64,000 nt of DNA from Glandiceps talaboti (lineage: Eukaryota > Hemichordata > Enteropneusta > Spengelidae): the NCBI RefSeq assembly GCF_964340395.1, contig NC_135555.1:20431447-20495446 (forward strand), in the 5' to 3' direction. This document shows, piece after piece, positions 1-12,500 of this stretch; position 1 is the stretch's first letter; the number at the start of each line of letters is the position of its first letter. Position numbers and translations under genes: made by a program. Under the pieces are notes generated by a model. That model was not told the DNA's origin. It did no database searches and worked only from the letters and a program-made list of their open reading frames with translations.

Positions 1-749
1 AGTACCAAACAATGAAATCTCAATATCTTTGAAGGGAATTGTGTACAAGGTTCTTAAGACTCGAGGCTATTTCTTTTACATTTCAATCCTATACAGTCAA
101 TTTCACAATACTGTGCAGCTTTTCTGTTTGATACAACCAGGCAGTGACCAATTATGCAATAAGAACCTGCACATGCCAAACTTCAAGATAACAAGATTGA
201 ATGAATACAGTTTCTTGCTACATTGTGTCGAAGTGAAATGCAGGTCACCATACAGACATCGAACACCGCAAAGGACATTTTACGCGCCCTTCATCGGGTG
301 TTAGATACTAAGGAAAACATTGGCGCCAGAATGTCTGCATGGAGTTACAATGCATTTAAATGTAGCAAAACATGTGGCATGTGTAGTTTCTTGCTGGTTT
401 CTGCGTGGTTGTATCCGGCCGGGGGTTGTATAAAACAGAAAAGCTGCACGGTATTATGACTGTATATAGTATTAAGAGATTAAATAATTTGTAAAAGCTA
501 CGTACGCGTCAACTAATTATAAAAAATATTTTCTTGTAATAAGATTTTTCAAGATATTCGTTACCGAACAATTTGTAAAGCTTATCATTATGATCACCCA
601 ACTTAAAAAAACAACTACAATATACACATTGCAATAATCTGGTAATATCATAATCGGAACAAGTGGTAAGCGCAATGTTTCAATTATATGAAAGACTATG
701 CTAGTACAAATTTTTATTTGAACTGGGCCAGGTATTTAAGATAATCAAT

Positions 750-791
<42 letters not shown>

Positions 792-875
792 GGCAGACAG
801 GCGGACGGACGGACGGACGGACAGACTAGACAAACTGACTGACTGACTGACAAACGGACGGACGGGTAAACAGAC

Positions 876-918
<43 letters not shown>

Positions 919-2348
919 CACCCACACACACACGCACGCACGCACGCACACACACACACACACACACACACGGGCATCGCAATCACAGAAACTTACTTTA
1001 CAGAGCTAAAAATTGAAGTACTCATGAATACACCTGAGGGGATGACAACAACATAAAACCTAGGCACAAAAGAAGAACACTTTTCTCATCCATTTTTTTT
1101 TCGTTTCCGGTTTCTTTGTTCGATACATAAGATGTTGTCATTCATCAAAGCCACAGTTCATTAAAACGTCTTTAATGACAAGCAGTGTCAGATATCTGCC
1201 GCCAAATTGGCAACTTCCCCGCCAAAATTGTCCTTACACGTGATATGTATAATTAAGATCTTTAAACTATAATGATTAATGGCATTATCAGTTTGCGTCA
1301 CCCTGCATCGTCATGGAAATTATTCACCCTCCCCTCTCCCTCCCCTCCTCCAATCACAAAAACTGAAATCTCAATAATTTTGCAATAAAAGAGATTACAT
1401 TCAAGCCTTTTGTTGGGGTGGGGGGGGTGTTGGACTCGAGGTTATATCTTTTATGCTCCTTCCTATAATATTACGATTTTGAATAATTTGTAAAGCACGA
1501 GCTGAAAGCTACGTCTACTGCTAACAATGTTACTAATCTAATGTGACTCAGTGTTCACGGTGTACAAGTACAAATAAGTTATTGTACCAAATAAGCGTTC
1601 CAGTTGCAGATAGTGCAGCTAAAATAGAATGATATAAAAAATATTTCGTGGTGAACCCCCCCCCCCCCCCCAGCATTAAGAAGAACCACAAAGTTTTACA
1701 CTGTGCCCCCGTTTAGTCATTCTATCAGAAGTGGTGGCTTTTATGTGAAATTCTGACCTTTTGATAAACAACTGTTATGATTAAAGTATTCGCAGAATTG
1801 TACTGTTACAGTAAATTGTCGGTCATGTGAGAAAAAGTGTACAATTATTATATCGAAAAATTGTTATGCCGGGGTAACAAATACTTGACTGAGAAGTGGG
1901 TACAGGTGTACCCAGGTGGTGGATTCAAACTACAAGCACAAACTCTACCAGAAAATTAGCTAGAGGTAAAAACTCTACATTTCAGAAACTATGAGTGATA
2001 TGTCTACATTCAGTCAGAAAATGGGACTCAATAGGCTGGCAAAATGTTATAGTTTGCAACTTGGAAACAGCGTTGTGCAAAAGTGTCGTATCAATGTGGA
2101 AATCGGCAGCTTTTAAAACCAAGTTGTCCAAAATATATGGGCAAAGGTCGTATGTGCCTTCAAAGAGGGGGTCAATCCTTAGACGTTTATGTCCAACCCT
2201 CTACATACAAATAAACCAAGGGTTAAAAGTTTACATATATAAGTCGAACAGGAGGTGGAAACCACAGTATATATGTATGGAGTATGTAAGCTACTGTGTG
2301 AGTGCCCCCTGGGAGTGGGTTGCTATGTCCACTCAGAGGAACAATAGG
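1..2348. other. gene-poor left flank
   Basis: No coding exon can be supported here. The stretch is AT-rich with a purine/pyrimidine tetranucleotide satellite (described separately), a G-run near 1412-1428 and a run of about 14 C near 1656-1671. Open frames in it lack an ATG or are antisense to the neighbouring GPCR. Part of it, next to 2348, must be 3' UTR of the GPCR gene, but I see no clear polyadenylation signal on the minus strand. Confidence 0.6.
752..971. repeat. compound microsatellite (CAGA)n-(CGGA)n-(CAGA)n-(CA)n
   Basis: About 220 bp of ACAG tetranucleotides grade into ACGG tetranucleotides, back into ACAG, then ACGC and AC dinucleotides. The two long open frames across it on the minus strand are Cys/Val/Ser-rich translations of the satellite and are not genes. 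Confidence 0.95.
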
Positions 2349-3401
2349 TTAGAAAACCGTGGCCACTGTAGTACCGCTTACGTTGGGGTCATCTGCATCG
2401 ACCGCTGCTACAGGGATAACGGAGACACATGGACAAAAAAGTGACCTCAACGCTTCCTGGAACTTTCGATACTTGAACGTGTAAATAAACGGATTAACGC
2501 ACGAGTTGCAATATGCCATGATGATGCTGAAGTTGTAGAAACTTCCGCCAACATCCACATGACCGCCAAAATTGTAGAGCAGCCACGTAAATTGGTTAGG
2601 CGACCAGCATATAATGTACACGACGAAAATCATACAGGAGGTTACGGTCAAATTTCGCTTTACAGAAAGTTTCGAGAACGCTGCTTTCCTTCTCGGGATC
2701 TCATTTGGTACGATATTGCCGGCAAGTCCGTCATTTTCCACGTTTGGTGGGTTAGGAGCAGGGTGCAGTTGTTTCGTTTGCCGCTGCAGCACAAAGATAA
2801 TCTTGCTGTATATTAATATCATAGATATCACAGGTAGTCCATATTCAACTAAGAAAGTAAGGGAACCAACCAGTTTCTGAAGCTGCAGACTCGGCCAGGA
2901 GCGATGGGCACATTCGCCGTTGTATCCGTTACCTTGGTTGAAAATGGCGTAAAAGACTTGAACGGCGGGACTGCAGAACCACATCGAAATAGCTATGATT
3001 TTGGTACGACGTCTGCTAAAGACAAATGTGTACTTCAACGGGTATACGACTGCGTAATATCGTTCGAATGACAAAGCCACCAGGTTGAATGTTGAAGCTG
3101 CGAACGAGCACCACAGTGGAAACCTTAGAATCCACAACTTACAGACCAGTTCACCATAAAGCCCCGTCTTCGGAACGGTGATATAGGGCGTAGAAAAACG
3201 TATCGCCATCAAGAGAAACGATGTGACGAGGTCGATCGCCGCTTGGTTGATGATCAGAAAATTACACTTTTGTCGGAACGACCGTACCCCAAGAAATACC
3301 AAACAGACGATGGAGTTGCCGAGAAAACCTATGGGTCCGACTACACCAGCGGTGATGAACTCAATGTCGAGTTTGGAAGCATCGGTAGAATTGCTTGCCA
3401 T
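2349..3401 (-). CDS. class A (rhodopsin-like) G-protein-coupled receptor, single exon
   Basis: A 350-aa seven-transmembrane receptor read from one uninterrupted exon. The ATG at 3401-3399 is chosen because the open frame upstream of it starts at a non-ATG codon; it is followed by an N-glycosylation sequon (NST, residues 4-6). Visible class A signatures, in order: GFLGNSIV in TM1; NQAAIDLV in place of the usual LAxxD of TM2; a Cys at the start of TM3 (LVCKLW) able to pair with the ECL2 Cys (NGECAHR); ERYYAVVYP as the DRY-type motif; CWSPNQ in TM6, a CWxP variant; and CVNPFIYTFKY as NPxxY in TM7. A short Cys-containing tail (LFCPC) could be palmitoylated. The style is that of peptide-receptor-like orphan GPCRs that are expanded and often intronless in marine invertebrates. 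The ligand cannot be inferred. It stands alone with no neighbour within 6 kb. Confidence 0.93.
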   Translation of the reverse strand: MASNSTDASKLDIEFITAGVVGPIGFLGNSIVCLVFLGVRSFRQKCNFLIINQAAIDLVTSFLLMAIRFSTPYITVPKTGLYGELVCKLWILRFPLWCSFAASTFNLVALSFERYYAVVYPLKYTFVFSRRRTKIIAISMWFCSPAVQVFYAIFNQGNGYNGECAHRSWPSLQLQKLVGSLTFLVEYGLPVISMILIYSKIIFVLQRQTKQLHPAPNPPNVENDGLAGNIVPNEIPRRKAAFSKLSVKRNLTVTSCMIFVVYIICWSPNQFTWLLYNFGGHVDVGGSFYNFSIIMAYCNSCVNPFIYTFKYRKFQEALRSLFCPCVSVIPVAAVDADDPNVSGTTVATVF

Positions 3402-4002
3402 CTTGAAGACAAAACAAGCTACGATTCGCAAAATCCAGTTAGCTCGTCAATATATAGAATGAAGTGAAGTGAAGGCACAGTATACACGTCACACAAAATA
3501 TGAGTTCTGATTCGAGAAACCCTTTACCAAATCAATCTCTAATAACATCTTAAAGCGACCACATGGGGAGTGCTACAATGTTAATGCCCTTCTTTTGATA
3601 TCATTTCAGCGTTTTTGATTACCCATGTTACATAATTTACATATTCCTTGCGGCCATTTTGAATTAAGCTAATTTAATTCATGAACAATTCTTCGAGGGA
3701 TAAAAAATAACCGTCTTACGCAAGATTGTTGCCTAAAAGAAGATGAAATGTATTTGATTAGAGTAAAAGATGGTCACGGTGCGAGGTATTATATTTTGTT
3801 GAATATTCTGGGAAATCGTAGAAATTGTAACTTTTACCTTGTTTGTTTTGTTTTTGTATTGTTTCCTTGTTATTTGAAAAAAAAATGCGGATTAACATAT
3901 TATCGGTTTTATCATATGGCAACCTGCTAGAGGTCTAAAGGCTATACTTGGCTCCGAACTCAACATCTCTCTTCAACCCATCTAGCTGAATGAGAACTCA
4001 TG

Positions 4003-4196
4003 AACCAAAAGTTGTTGTTTATGCAAATCAGTAAACCAAAAGTTGTTGTTTATGCAAATCAGTAAACCAAAAGTTGTTGTTTATGCAAATCAGTAAACCA
4101 AAAGTTGTTGTTTATGCAAATCAGTAAACCAAAAGTTGTTGTTTATGCAAATCAGTAAACCAAAAGTTGTTGTTTATGCATATCAGTAAACCACGA
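4003..4196 (+). repeat. six-copy 31-bp tandem repeat carrying POU octamer motifs
   Basis: Six copies of a 31-bp unit run without indels. The unit reads AACCAAAAGTTGTTG then TTTATGCAAATCAGTA. Each of the first five copies contains a perfect octamer ATGCAAAT, at 4021, 4052, 4083, 4114 and 4145; the sixth (4176) reads ATGCATAT. The octamer is the classical POU-domain (Oct) binding site. The array lies about 0.6 kb 5' of the GPCR start codon, so it could be a regulatory array for that gene; this is inference. Confidence 0.9.
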
Positions 4197-4537
4197 CTGT
4201 TAGAATGATTTAAAGAATGCATAAGCAGCATCCTGATATGACAAACTAATACACCATATTTGGACAATATGGTGTTTCTGCGCAGTAACTGCTATCATCT
4301 AGATAGACACTAGGGTCTATGCTGCTATCCAAATGACACTGCAGAAGTTCGTGATTGATAAACAAGGGCATGATGTTAATGACTGTGTGGTTGGCTTAAT
4401 TTGAATTTTGAAATTTTATATCAGGGCCTCATTGAGCTAGACGTGATAAGTGATTCGAAGCTACACATAGCCTCTAGACCTGCCGACACAAAGACATTTG
4501 TTTTCAACTCAATAGACTCTTGAATCAAAGCCTCTTA

Positions 4538-4538
<1 letters not shown>

Positions 4539-4582
<44 letters not shown>
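4539..4582. repeat. (CA)n microsatellite
   Basis: An uninterrupted run of 22 CA dinucleotides. Confidence 0.98.
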
Positions 4583-4584
<2 letters not shown>

Positions 4585-5199
4585 ATTTTGTATACATTTG
4601 ACTGTGCTTTATAGTTAAGGGGATATGAAAAGTATTCATTCATATTTGTTTATAAGATCTGCTTTCGTGTTTTGATAATGGCAGGCCTAAAGCTAAATTC
4701 TTCATTATGTCAGAGTGTTATTTCGTAATCTCGTATCAATATCTTATGACGTGTTTTATTCGTTGGCATTCACGCAAAAACGACGTTAATTTTTTTAAAC
4801 TGTTTACACGAAAATGACACTCCGTAAATACGAAATGTTATCAAGTCGGGTAAATTATACATATGGCTTCCAAGAACATGAAAATCCTAAAAATAGTATT
4901 GTCAGAATGCAGCAATGATTGTCTGTAAAGATGATTACGTGTGTGATAGTTTTGAAACTCTGTCCTCATAGACTAGCGATAACATTCTGTGAACTATTAC
5001 ATTACGTGACAAGCACGAAATGCAGATAAGAAACTGTACTAGATATGATTGGAAAGTTGCTCGTTGAGGATGATAAAATGGCACCCTTTTTGAAGAAAAT
5101 GTACAAACACTGTTTGATATTATGTCCAATCGCTCTGTCTATGACTGTCTGTCTGATCTGCCTGTCTATCTGTGTCCGTCTGTACCCTGTCTTGTTCTA

Positions 5200-5380
<181 letters not shown>

Positions 5381-6580
5381 CGTTCCTATCAATCCTTCCA
5401 CTTTCCTTCAATGTAAACCACTTTCCGATGGTAACAACAACAACAACAAAATCTTAACTTCCTTCACATCTGTTGTCTTTCCTATACGTAAGCTTAATCC
5501 CTACTTTTGATATTGGTATGTTGAGTCTGACGTATACTTCCAGATATTTAAAAATCCAGTAAAATGATAGTTTTATTATGTCGAAATCCAGTCTGTAGGC
5601 CTTGTTCTCTTTCGTATATTTCCACTTTTCCTTCTCAGAGCAAATAGATATTACAAGATAGTATACCCCAGTATTTTGCTCCGTCCAGCCAAGGAAAATA
5701 CGGAAAGTCGAAAGGTGAACATTGACAGGGTCTTTAGGCTACGAGTTGAGTTGAGGAAAAGGCTATAAGTAAATCGCCATTTTTTTAATTAAACATAATG
5801 ATATGTATGCGAAATCTAGGAAAATTAAGGAAAAGGCGACTTTGCATATTTAGAGCACTGCTATGAACCAATCACTAGTACTTAGACATGCGTTATCGTG
5901 ACGTCGAACGATCACGATATGAACTCCATATTCTGTGGCATAACATAAGTATGATACAAAACGAAAACGATTAAGGTCTAAGAATGGTACAAGCACAATT
6001 ATAAGAGCGAGATTCCCGCCATCCTGGCACCATAGCATAGTAGTGCCGTGTGATTGCCCACATCAAGAGACCTTTAGCAGGACACAGATTGCTTTCAGTT
6101 TTTTTTTAAGTATCATTATTACTATTAGTTTTTAATGGGACAGGATGATAAGTATATGGAAATAAAGATGAATATTTTAGTTCTAATAATTCCATTCCCC
6201 TTGAGGTCCTTCTTCATTTTTGGGGGCAAAATCACAAATACTTGTAACGCTTGATATGTTTGAGGCTGTATTAAATTATTGATAATATCAATATTGTCAG
6301 TAATGTATCAAGTATAGAACATAAAGGGTGTCTAGGGACCGGAAAATTCAGTTAGTAGTGATAAAACCTATTCATTGCTAACTGAATTTCAAGGTCCTAG
6401 AACGTTGTTTCTTTTATAGTAATTCTATACGACAATGTTGTCGTTAATTTATTGTATTCACGGGTCACGGATGTCAATGGAAAAAGTGATTGGCAAACAA
6501 AGTGAAGATAAGGGTGAGTCAATGAGTTACCGTTGCTATGGTCTACAACAGCGGGAGATATGTAGACCAAGTCTTGTTTA

Positions 6581-6965
6581 TCACACATTGCAAAAAACCC
6601 TAAACTATGAGCAAAACAAAAGTTGTATGTATGTATGTATGTATGTATGTCTGTCTGTCTGTGTCTGTCTGTCTGTCTGTATGTATGTCTGTCTGTCTGC
6701 CTGTCTGTCTGTCTGTATGTATGTATGTATGTATGCATGTATCACACATTGCAAAAACCCCTAAACTATGAGCAAAACAAGTTGTGTTATTGTCTGTCTG
6801 TCTGTCTGTATGTATGTATGTATGTATGTATGTATGTATGTATGTATGTATGTATGTATGTATGTATGTATGTATGCATGCATGTATGTATGTATGTATG
6901 TATGTATGTCTCTCTCTCTGTCTGTGTGTGTGTGTGTGTCTGTATGTATGTATGTATGTATGTAG
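6581..6965. repeat. duplicated unit with (TATG)n/(TCTG)n microsatellites
   Basis: A block beginning TCACACATTGCAAAAA and continuing through CTAAACTATGAGCAAAACA occurs twice, at about 6581 and about 6742. Each copy is followed by a TATG/TCTG tract (about 6625-6740 and 6790-6965). The locus is a two-copy tandem duplication of a unit of about 160 bp in which the satellite portion has expanded unequally. Confidence 0.9.
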
Positions 6966-7475
6966 TTTCACATTAGAAAAACATATTAAAGTTTCATTCA
7001 TATGGCCCTTTAGCGTTTGCATAAGCTTATTAGCTTATATATTGTATTACTGGCAGATAAAAGTCATCTTGTTTGACATTTAAAATGCAATCATTATTTA
7101 ATCATTCAACTTCATACAAATGGAATCCAGGAAAATGATCATCGAATTTGGAGTGAAACACGTACAATACTACCCTTTACTAATTTGTAGCTGCTGACTA
7201 AACCGTGTACGTGTGGCTATAACGAGTGTGAAATCAAATTACCTGTACATTAATTAATAACTTCCTTCCCTCAAACAAACCCATAAATCAAATTTATATT
7301 GCATGATCATAGAGTAATGTCACTCGGAGCTGCAAATAAATAAGATATGATATATTGTGTATTAATGAAAATAACTTATTAAATCTTATATCAATATTGT
7401 ATTCTAATTAAACACACATACCATACGTGTGCTGTTATACTAGGGAAAGCGAAAAGTAGGCCCGGAGGGGAATTA

Positions 7476-7852
7476 CAGCCAGCGACAGACAACTATTTAC
7501 AAGAGGAACTTGTTACAATCAGGGAGAGTTAAAAACTGAATTGGATTAATAACACTTGGTACTAACGGCATGTATGAACTACAGAGATCTGTATTACATT
7601 TCACGGTTTGATAAGAACAGTTTTATGGCCTGCCTCTTTCCATGTACATGGCCTGGGAAACTTGACATTCGACTTAGAATGTGAGCTATTCTGTAAAGAG
7701 GTCATTGAACTGTTATCAAGTGACGTCATGAAACGTAATGTGAGTCTTTGTAGTTATAACATTTCGTGCCACATGTCTTTAATTCGATTCATTTACTTAC
7801 GTTACCTGTCTGTAACTAGTTCCATTTGTAAATGTTTGTCAGTCGCTGGTTG
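7476..7852 (+). mobile_element. MITE family 1, copy A (terminal inverted repeats)
   Basis: About 377 bp with inverted ends. The left end starts CAGCCAGCGAC and runs through GAGGAACTTGTTACAATCAGG. The right end, reversed, starts CAACCAGCGAC and runs through ATGGAACTAGTTACAGACAGG, so the arms are about 50 bp. There is no transposase. Copy B (8008-8361) is the same element inverted, and copy C lies at 53290. The internal word GGTTTGATAAGAACAGTTTT is shared by all. A clean target-site duplication is not visible for this copy, so the superfamily is undetermined. Confidence 0.85.
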
Positions 7853-7935
7853 GAAAGTGTAGCTTAAAACTGTAATAAATGTGCTAAGGGTGTTTGAAAA
7901 CGGAGGAAAATATTGTTTTGCTTTAGTGATAGAGC

Positions 7936-7962
7936 CACACACACACACACACACACACACAC
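7936..7962. repeat. (CA)n microsatellite
   Basis: A short CA run between the two neighbouring MITE copies. Confidence 0.9.
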
Positions 7963-8007
7963 CTTACGAGAAGTTACCATAGTTCAGTGATGCCAAAAAG
8001 TTATATA

Positions 8008-8361
8008 CAGCAAACAACAGGCTAACATTTTACAAACAGTGAAAATAAACAAATAGATAGGTTTGATAATACACAACACATTGGAAGTACAGAGACATGT
8101 ATTAAGATTTTCCATCATTTGATAAGAACACTTTGGGGACATTTTACATCTCGTACATTCACAAATACATTTGAAGTTCCCCTGGCATTTCATGTAAACA
8201 AGGAAAGGCCAAAAAACTGTTCTAATCAAACCATGAAATGTAATACAAGTCTCCTACGGCTAACACACTGTGCCAAGTGTTTTTTTTTCTACCCAAGTCA
8301 TTTGTTAACTTTCCCTGTTTGTAACAAGTTCCACTTGTTCATGCTAGCCTGTTGCTGGCTG
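8008..8361 (-). mobile_element. MITE family 1, copy B (inverted relative to copy A)
   Basis: The reverse complement begins CAGCCAGCAACAGGC and passes through AAGTGGAACTTGTTACAAAC, then an interior matching copy A (TTACATTTCATGGTTTGAT versus TTACATTTCACGGTTTGAT). The left arm has lost part of the inverted repeat. GTTATA flanks both ends and may be the target duplication. It lies 155 bp from copy A in opposite orientation, so the pair could fold into a long hairpin. Confidence 0.82.
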
Positions 8362-8402
8362 TTGTTATAAACAAAAGGTAATTGTGCTGCTCTTACCCAG
8401 TT

Positions 8403-8439
<37 letters not shown>

Positions 8440-8441
8440 TT
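8403..8441. repeat. (TCTG)n microsatellite
   Basis: Nine TCTG units followed by a T-run. Confidence 0.93.
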
Positions 8442-9538
8442 TTTTTCTTCTCAATGAAAAGGAAATGTTCATTTTATGTATATTTTTATTCTCAAAATAA
8501 CTGTGAGACAATACCAGTAAAAAAACCTAACAGCACAACAATTTTTCTATGTTCAAAGACATAGAACCGAACACTAATATACTTACAACTGATATCTAAA
8601 ATGTGGACCTATGATAAGCCTAGGATAAGCTGGCAATCTCTGTAAATTCATAATACACCATACATAGTAGTGTGTACTAACATTCAGTGATGTTAGTTGA
8701 ACCTATTATATAAGCAGCTATACTTAATGCAAGATATTGACATATAAAACAAGATCCATCTAAGTAGACAATTTTCCTCTGATAATATGGGTGTAGACAC
8801 TTGAACAGTGTTTCAATGAAATATCTTACAAGTTCCTTCTAACAGCTTGATCCTAAAGGATGTGTGGTGATGGTGAAAGGTCAGCTTCTGGACAGAGAGT
8901 TCAATTCTGGGTTAAAACACTTGCAACAAAAATGATGAAGTATAAGGAACCGTATAAATGTTACCAAATTCTTCCTTCTCTTCAAGGGTTCTATAAGATT
9001 CATAATACCATGTTGCCCCTGACAATGTTTATGTGAAAATAAGAGATGGAGATGAAGTTGTATAATGAACATCATCAAGTGATCACCACAAAAGGAGCCA
9101 TGGTCTTAGTAGGATATACAACTTGGCACTAATAAAATGCTGTGATGGCAGGCTTAGCTGAAATAAATGTACATCCCAAATGGGAGAAGAAAGTATTTTT
9201 TTGACCTTGCTTTAGTATATATGTTGGCCACTTAAACTGTAAGATATGCTGTGTCACTCCACTGCTGCCAAGACACAGGCATATCCCATCAGGCCTGTCA
9301 GATCAGGCCTAACAAGACAGGTCTCCCACAGGCATGTCCCAGCAGGCCTGCCACAGCTCTGACCCATCAGGCCTGAGGCAGACCAGAATCACTAGTAATA
9401 TGCCTGCACAAGCCCTGTTGATCATACCTGTACCAGGCTTGACACAGTCCTCTCACACCTGATACATTTTATCTGTGTACTGTAGAAATGGATGATAAAG
9501 ATAACATATGTTGAATATAGCTAATTTCTGAGACTTCT

Positions 9539-12500
9539 TTATGATGGTTTGTAGTTTGATGGTGGTTTCATACAGTTGCCATCAGGGTACCTCTTCTTAA
9601 ATCTTTCTACAACTTCAGGATCTAAGAGATGTACACCATCCACCTGATTTCCCAATGTAATCCTGTCAGGAATAATACAAACACGTCAAAGACGATGGAC
9701 ACTTTGCTTATGAGTAATAGGGTGTACCTATCATTGCTCAAACCATACTCTAGCTAATAACTTTACTTTCAACCAGCAATCAACTTACAAGTTTTCATTT
9801 GTCTGTTTTTATTACTCATAGATAAGATGCTATTATCTTTGTAATTTCTATTATATTTGTTGTGCTCGAAAAATTAATATTACTTATGCTCTTTATTGTT
9901 GAATGATGGATGGTGGCCCTATTCTTATGAAAATGAACATAAAAAAGGTGTACCAACTGGCTGTCGGAGTTACACAACTTATGAGGTTTTGCTGCTCGAG
10001 GCGTACTTCACAAGCCTTACAATTACAAAGACATTTACACATGTATAAATGTATAGCCACTAGTCGGGCAAACAAGACTAGTTGCAAGGCTATGCAGGGA
10101 TGGCATAACAGTCAATATTACCATATGCTGATAGGACCATAGATCCTCCACCGACGGTGTTAGTGGAGGGTCTATGGAGAGGAATACCAATCATTTGTTC
10201 ACTTCATGAATTATCTAGGATCTCAACTCCATTCTGAACCCCTGAAAACAACAGTTGGTTTTTCATGTATGAAGCACACCCTCACTAAGCTAATGTGGCA
10301 GTCAACAATGTATTGCCCAATAAAGAGATTTGTTACAACTTACACGACCATTACTCCTGCAATGTGTTGACAAATCAGAAAGTTACTTTTACATCGTCAA
10401 TAACTGGCATAATTTTTGAAAATTCATAGCTTCACATACAAGACAAATATTTTATTTGAACCATTCAGGAGTGAGAGTGAGATACACAACTACTGTGTCA
10501 TCATCAAAGGCTGAACACAAATACATTTTTTTTTACAAACTCACCAGTTTGGTTGTACATTATGAGGTCTGCCAAACAGTTCAATTTTACGAGTGCCGGG
10601 AGATAACCTTTCTATAAGTCCATATATTTCATCAGGTTTATGACTGGTTTCTCTTACTTCAGCAACTAACACATCACAATCTAAACCACGATTGTAGGCT
10701 GTTGCATTCCCTTTGATTCCAACCTATGAAAGAAATAAACTTCAAGTTAAAGTGCACATGGGCCAGATCTGAATGTTTTTATGTGTTATTCTTAATTCAT
10801 ATAAAGAATTGCATGGTATTTTACTTTTTTAAATGTGTTCAATCGCGAATCGTCACTTGTAACCGTAACACTGCATCTAATCAGCCTGAACAAATGCTTC
10901 GTTGACATGTTTTTTGGGTGAACTAACAAATTGTAACTGACATCAGGATTGTAGACAAAAACACATAAACATATAAACCTGACAATGTTGTATAACTATA
11001 ATAGTGTTAGTCTTTCATATATATAACACTTTCCCACACTGTGTACAAAACACAAGTATTACCTCTGGTATGGACCTATAATGACACAGTGGCCCTCTAT
11101 ATTTTCCTCAACTCCCTGGGGAGCATACAATCCATTGCAGCCTTTATAAGTGCATAGGATTAAAGCATCCATGTGACATTGCAACCTCTATACTACCAGG
11201 TCCCCAATGATACAGTTGGGTTGACTGGGGCACAAATATGGCTCAAATCATACCCAGGGACACTAGACATTCACAAACAAAATGATGGTGGCTTGGCTTG
11301 AACCAGCAACCTACAGATTGGGTCACTCTCAGCATTTGGCCATCATGACTCCATATATATGGAGGTGTTATACTCCATTTAAGGATCAAATTGATATGAA
11401 TGAATATGACACTAGATGAGTTCTCTGTTAGTGTTTACATCTTAGATAAAACCACTGTCTCAAGATGGCCAATGGCCCTTTAAATGGCTCTCTGTCTGTA
11501 CTGTCGTTTAGCATATAATTTCACATTCCAGCCGGGTGAGTGGATCAAGTCTGTTGAAAGTGTTACTGTTTTTACCTTCCATGAGGGAGGCTATGTTATG
11601 GTCATGCATGCATGTGTGCGTGTGCATGTGGATGCATCTGTCTGTCTGTCTGTCTGTCTGTCTGCATCAATCTTTTCTCATTTTAACTCACCAGACAGTG
11701 TTCTTTGCCATGGTTCAACCAATGGCCAGTTCTTCCAGTTCGTATAAGTCTCTGAAGTTGGTTGGTTTTCACCCAAATCAATTCATCACATCTCCGATAT
11801 CCCCATAATTTCAGACACTCTCTCCCAAGCTCCATGGCTCTGAAACCAAATAAAGCAGCAGAATTTACCATATGTGTTTGCATTGATCTCCTATACAGAA
11901 CAATATACATGTAAGCAGCTAAAAATACTACTAAAATGTGAAGGGAGTAATTTAGTTACAACAACATCACAAAAGTACCATTTGTTATGATTAGGGTCTC
12001 AGGTAAAGATAGTGGCAGGACTTTATTCACTGACTGACTCCATTCAGCATGGTGCAAACTGGCTATATTTGTGAAACTTGTTTGTCTCTGGGATGGTGTG
12101 TGAACCCGTCTCTTCTGGGATGCCTGAACAACATGACTAGACAGTCACACATGATGGTGAGAAATGGTGAACAAACTGAAAGTTCATAGTTCTGTTGAAT
12201 ATACACATATAAGCAAAATTGTGTACATGTATGATATCTGTATGTGACACAGTGTTGCAATATGATTTTAGTCTACAAGCTATGCAAATAAATGCTATCT
12301 ATGGGGAGAAGTTGCATTTAAAATATTAAGTAAACTGTCAGCCAGCCCTTGATTGAATCCCTCAGGTGAAAGCCCCTGACAATGTCGTGGTATAAGCTGT
12401 TGATGAGACCACAATGTAATCGATCGTTGTGCTTCATCACGTCCAGCCACTCGATTCAGTTAAAACATCATCACACACCAATAGAGGGGGTTGTTCATTG

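Noticed and set aside
1995-2444. 149-residue plus-strand open frame
   Set aside because: Starts at GTG, overlaps the GPCR 3' end antisense and has no recognisable domain.
11295-11345. A tRNA gene
   Set aside because: A and B boxes are present but the sequence cannot fold into a proper cloverleaf with an acceptor stem; it is the head of a SINE.
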